From: REEB95 sp035934995
Lineage (GTDB): Bacteria > Pseudomonadota > Alphaproteobacteria > ATCC43930 > CGMCC-115725
NCBI GenBank assembly: GCA_035934995.1
Contig: DASYXI010000044.1
Coordinates: 1-45,995, forward strand
Length of the DNA stretch: 45,995 nucleotides
Reading direction: 5' to 3'
In this document: positions 45,954 to 45,995 of the stretch, in pieces
How the letters are laid out: each line of letters starts with the position of its first letter
How positions within the stretch are numbered: the stretch's first letter is position 1
The notes under the pieces: generated by a model
Seen by the model: only the letters and a program-made list of their open reading frames with translations
Database searches by the model: none
What the model was told of the DNA's origin: nothing
Position numbers and translations under genes: made by a program

Positions 45954-45995
45954 GGATCCGCCTCCCCCGCCGCCTTTATATCAGGCGCAACTCCC

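Noticed and set aside
1..45995. tRNA, rRNA, CRISPR arrays, insertion sequences
   Set aside because: None found by eye: no cloverleaf with a GGTTCRA arm, no regular spacer arrays, no transposase frame. A covariance search could still find a missed small RNA.

Overview
The window is about 46 kb of GC-rich DNA (coding regions look like 65-70 % GC) with tightly packed genes on both strands. Gene content points to an alphaproteobacterium, probably Hyphomicrobiales/Rhodospirillales-like: a phasin, YXWGXW-repeat, DUF2237, DUF805, DUF427 and DUF2141 proteins, a class II DAHP synthase, egtBD, and short dispersed palindromic repeats of the CGTCATTGCGAG type that I associate with Bradyrhizobium-like genomes. 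Species cannot be named from the sequence. I see no rRNA, tRNA, CRISPR array, insertion sequence or prophage.

Layout. 1-6 kb: a truncated tRNA/rRNA 2'-O-methyltransferase and citramalate synthase (minus strand), then a divergent isopropylmalate/isocitrate-type dehydrogenase, a YbjN-like secreted protein and a CDP-diacylglycerol pyrophosphatase, converging on an MFS transporter. 6-9.4 kb: ergothioneine genes egtB-egtD, DUF427 and a secreted cupin. 9.4-15.3 kb: cysS, a TMEM165/GDT1-type Mn transporter preceded by a yybP-ykoY (Mn2+) riboswitch, a protein with two ExxH motifs (possible diiron protein), a TPR gene broken by one in-frame amber codon, DUF805, a small lipoprotein and an LpxR-like outer-membrane protein. 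15.3-21.8 kb: glnS, nadE, a BNR-repeat protein next to a MoaD/ThiS-like protein, and a divergent VOC/MarR pair with overlapping promoters. Three families of dispersed palindromic repeats lie in the gaps of the first half.

21.8-30.6 kb: YXWGXW protein, peptidoglycan-binding protein, DUF2237, then a copper operon (His-rich DUF2946-like protein, unknown exported protein, CopC, and a CopD-cytochrome c-thioredoxin-like fusion), followed on the other strand by nicotinate phosphoribosyltransferase and DAHP synthase. 30.7-32.2 kb: a clearly AT-richer islet with one DUF5677-like gene, probably acquired. 32.3-38.2 kb: glycine-zipper lipoprotein, HU, DoxX, a secreted alpha/beta hydrolase and a large MASE1-CHASE-PAS hybrid histidine kinase.

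38.2-42.8 kb: a five-gene minus-strand operon: NrtD/SsuB-like ATPase, Tat-exported NrtA/SsuA-like binding protein, permease, OsmC-like protein and an acyl-CoA-dehydrogenase-like flavoenzyme. It looks like an uptake-plus-oxidation cassette for an unidentified small anion or organosulfur compound, with a long palindrome upstream. 42.8-46 kb: a promoter/DnaA-box-like region, phasin with a 57-residue companion gene, glutathione reductase, DUF2141 and a 52-residue membrane protein translationally coupled to it.

The strongest items for follow-up are the Mn riboswitch/transporter unit, the copper operon fusion protein, the ABC-OsmC-flavoenzyme cassette, the amber-interrupted TPR gene, the DUF5677 islet and the possible new diiron family.
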